From the NCBI GenBank assembly GCA_946614165.1, contig CAMOGQ010000011.1, forward strand, positions 1 to 43,716: a stretch of DNA of 43,716 bases, read 5' to 3'. Under the pieces are notes generated by a model. That model was not told where the DNA came from. It saw nothing but the letters and a program-made list of their open reading frames with translations, and did no database searches. The position numbers and the translations under genes were made by a program. The stretch comes from an uncultured Lachnospiraceae bacterium (GTDB lineage: Bacteria > Bacillota > Clostridia > Lachnospirales > Lachnospiraceae). Shown here piece by piece: positions 42,984 to 43,716 of this stretch (position 1 is the stretch's first letter; the number at the start of each line of letters is the position of its first letter).

Positions 42984-43716
42984 TTGAAGAAAAAAGTTGT
43001 CGTTGGAATGTCGGGAGGCGTGGACTCCTCCGCAGCAGCCCTGCTTTTAATGGAAGCGGGCTATGAAGTCATCGGCGCCACCATGCTCTTCTGGAGGGAT
43101 CCGCAGAGCCTGAAGGCGGCAGAGGAAAGGTGCGGCGGAGAGGATGCGGCAGGGGACGCCGCAGCGGTCTGCTCTGTTCTTGGCATTCCCCATCACGTAT
43201 TGGATTTCCGGGATGAATTCCGGGAAAGAGTCGTTTCCTATTTCGCCGGCGAATATCTCAGGGGCCGCACCCCCAATCCCTGCGTGGTCTGCAACCGCCA
43301 TGTCAAATGGGATGCCCTGATGAAGGCCTGCGGTCTTCTGGGGGCGGACTATGCGGCTACGGGCCACTATGCCAGAATCGACCGTCTGGAAAACGGCAGG
43401 TGGACCGTCATGAATTCCGTTACGGCCAGAAAGGACCAGACCTACGCCCTCTTCAACCTGACCCAGGACCAGCTCTCCAGGACACTGATGCCTGTGGGGT
43501 CCTATGAAAAGGATCAGGTCCGGGAGATGGCCAGAAAGGCCGGCCTGCCTGTGGCGGACAAGGCGGAGAGCATGGAGATCTGCTTTATTCCCGACAATGA
43601 TTACGCTGCCTTCCTGGACAGATTTGCGGAAGGGAAGGTCCCCGGCCCCGGCCGCTTTGTCTGGAAGGACGGACAGGACCTGGGCCCTCACAGGGGAATC
43701 ACCCACTATACCATAG
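42984..43716 (+). CDS. mnmA: tRNA-specific 2-thiouridylase MnmA (3' truncated by window edge)
   Basis: Adds sulfur to U34 of tRNA-Lys, -Glu and -Gln. The start is TTG 42984, 7 bases after GGAG (42973-42976) and 4 bases past the oxidoreductase stop. The 244 residues present include the PP-loop VVVGMSGGVDSSAAALLL at the N-terminus, the catalytic Cys in RTPNPCVVCNRHVKWDAL, the GHYARI segment and the second catalytic Cys in KAESMEICFIPDNDY, with KDQTYAL between them. No frameshift is seen; the frame is open to the last base, and about 110-120 residues are expected beyond. Confidence 0.96.
   Translation, partial: MKKKVVVGMSGGVDSSAAALLLMEAGYEVIGATMLFWRDPQSLKAAEERCGGEDAAGDAAAVCSVLGIPHHVLDFRDEFRERVVSYFAGEYLRGRTPNPCVVCNRHVKWDALMKACGLLGADYAATGHYARIDRLENGRWTVMNSVTARKDQTYALFNLTQDQLSRTLMPVGSYEKDQVREMARKAGLPVADKAESMEICFIPDNDYAAFLDRFAEGKVPGPGRFVWKDGQDLGPHRGITHYTI

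Overview
The window reads as chromosomal DNA of a Gram-positive, low-to-medium-GC anaerobe of the class Clostridia, most like Lachnospiraceae. This rests on gene content (RNase Y, a fused 2-hydroxyacyl-CoA dehydratase activase, UPF0210/UPF0237 pair, WalJ, type II dehydroquinase next to efp), strong AGGAGG ribosome binding sites, frequent TTG/GTG starts, heavy AGA/AGG arginine codon use and a Gram-positive LexA box at recA. The species cannot be named from the sequence. There is no phage, insertion sequence or CRISPR array. Both ends cut genes: thrS at the left, mnmA at the right.

Layout. (1) 1-580 is the 3' end of thrS. (2) 888-4904 is a cell-surface run: a lipoprotein-anchored barnase-type RNase with its barstar inhibitor, a PPP-type phosphatase, a secreted GH73-like glucosaminidase with wall-binding repeats, and an LCP wall-polymer ligase; a convergent PAP2 phosphatase follows. 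(3) 6133-7371 is glyA. (4) 7372-8071 is a 700-base AT-rich gap with a consensus promoter, paired direct repeats and a strong terminator but no credible ORF: a candidate non-coding RNA. (5) 8072-12316 (minus) is a 1,414-residue activase/dehydratase fusion. (6) 12567-14704 holds a rhomboid-like zinc-ribbon membrane protein, a sigma-70-like protein without promoter-recognition regions, and an unknown protein. (7) 14949-16646 is recA-recX with two LexA boxes. (8) 17110-19644 is rny with a structured leader, then a Xer-like recombinase that has lost several catalytic residues. (9) glgA, a SpoVB/MurJ-type flippase and a convergent citrate synthase.

(10) 24818-32270 is a housekeeping cluster: udp, cdd, a zinc-finger anti-sigma-like membrane protein, polA, coaE, walJ, an ACT-domain protein and its UPF0210 partner. 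(11) A fructokinase, tRNA-Gly(CCC), then a LicD phosphotransferase and a galactofuranosyltransferase-like enzyme that probably decorate surface polymers. (12) xpt (minus), then a short pyruvate kinase, a PHP-domain protein, nrdR and aroE-aroK-aroQ, leading to efp. (13) tRNA-Arg(CCG), a Gfo/Idh/MocA oxidoreductase with an unusual acidic tail, and mnmA.

The most interesting items are the membrane-tethered barnase/barstar pair, the promoter-to-terminator unit without an ORF at 7542-8058, the sigma-like protein that keeps the core-binding part but not the DNA-reading part, and the degenerate Xer recombinase. None could be tested here against databases.
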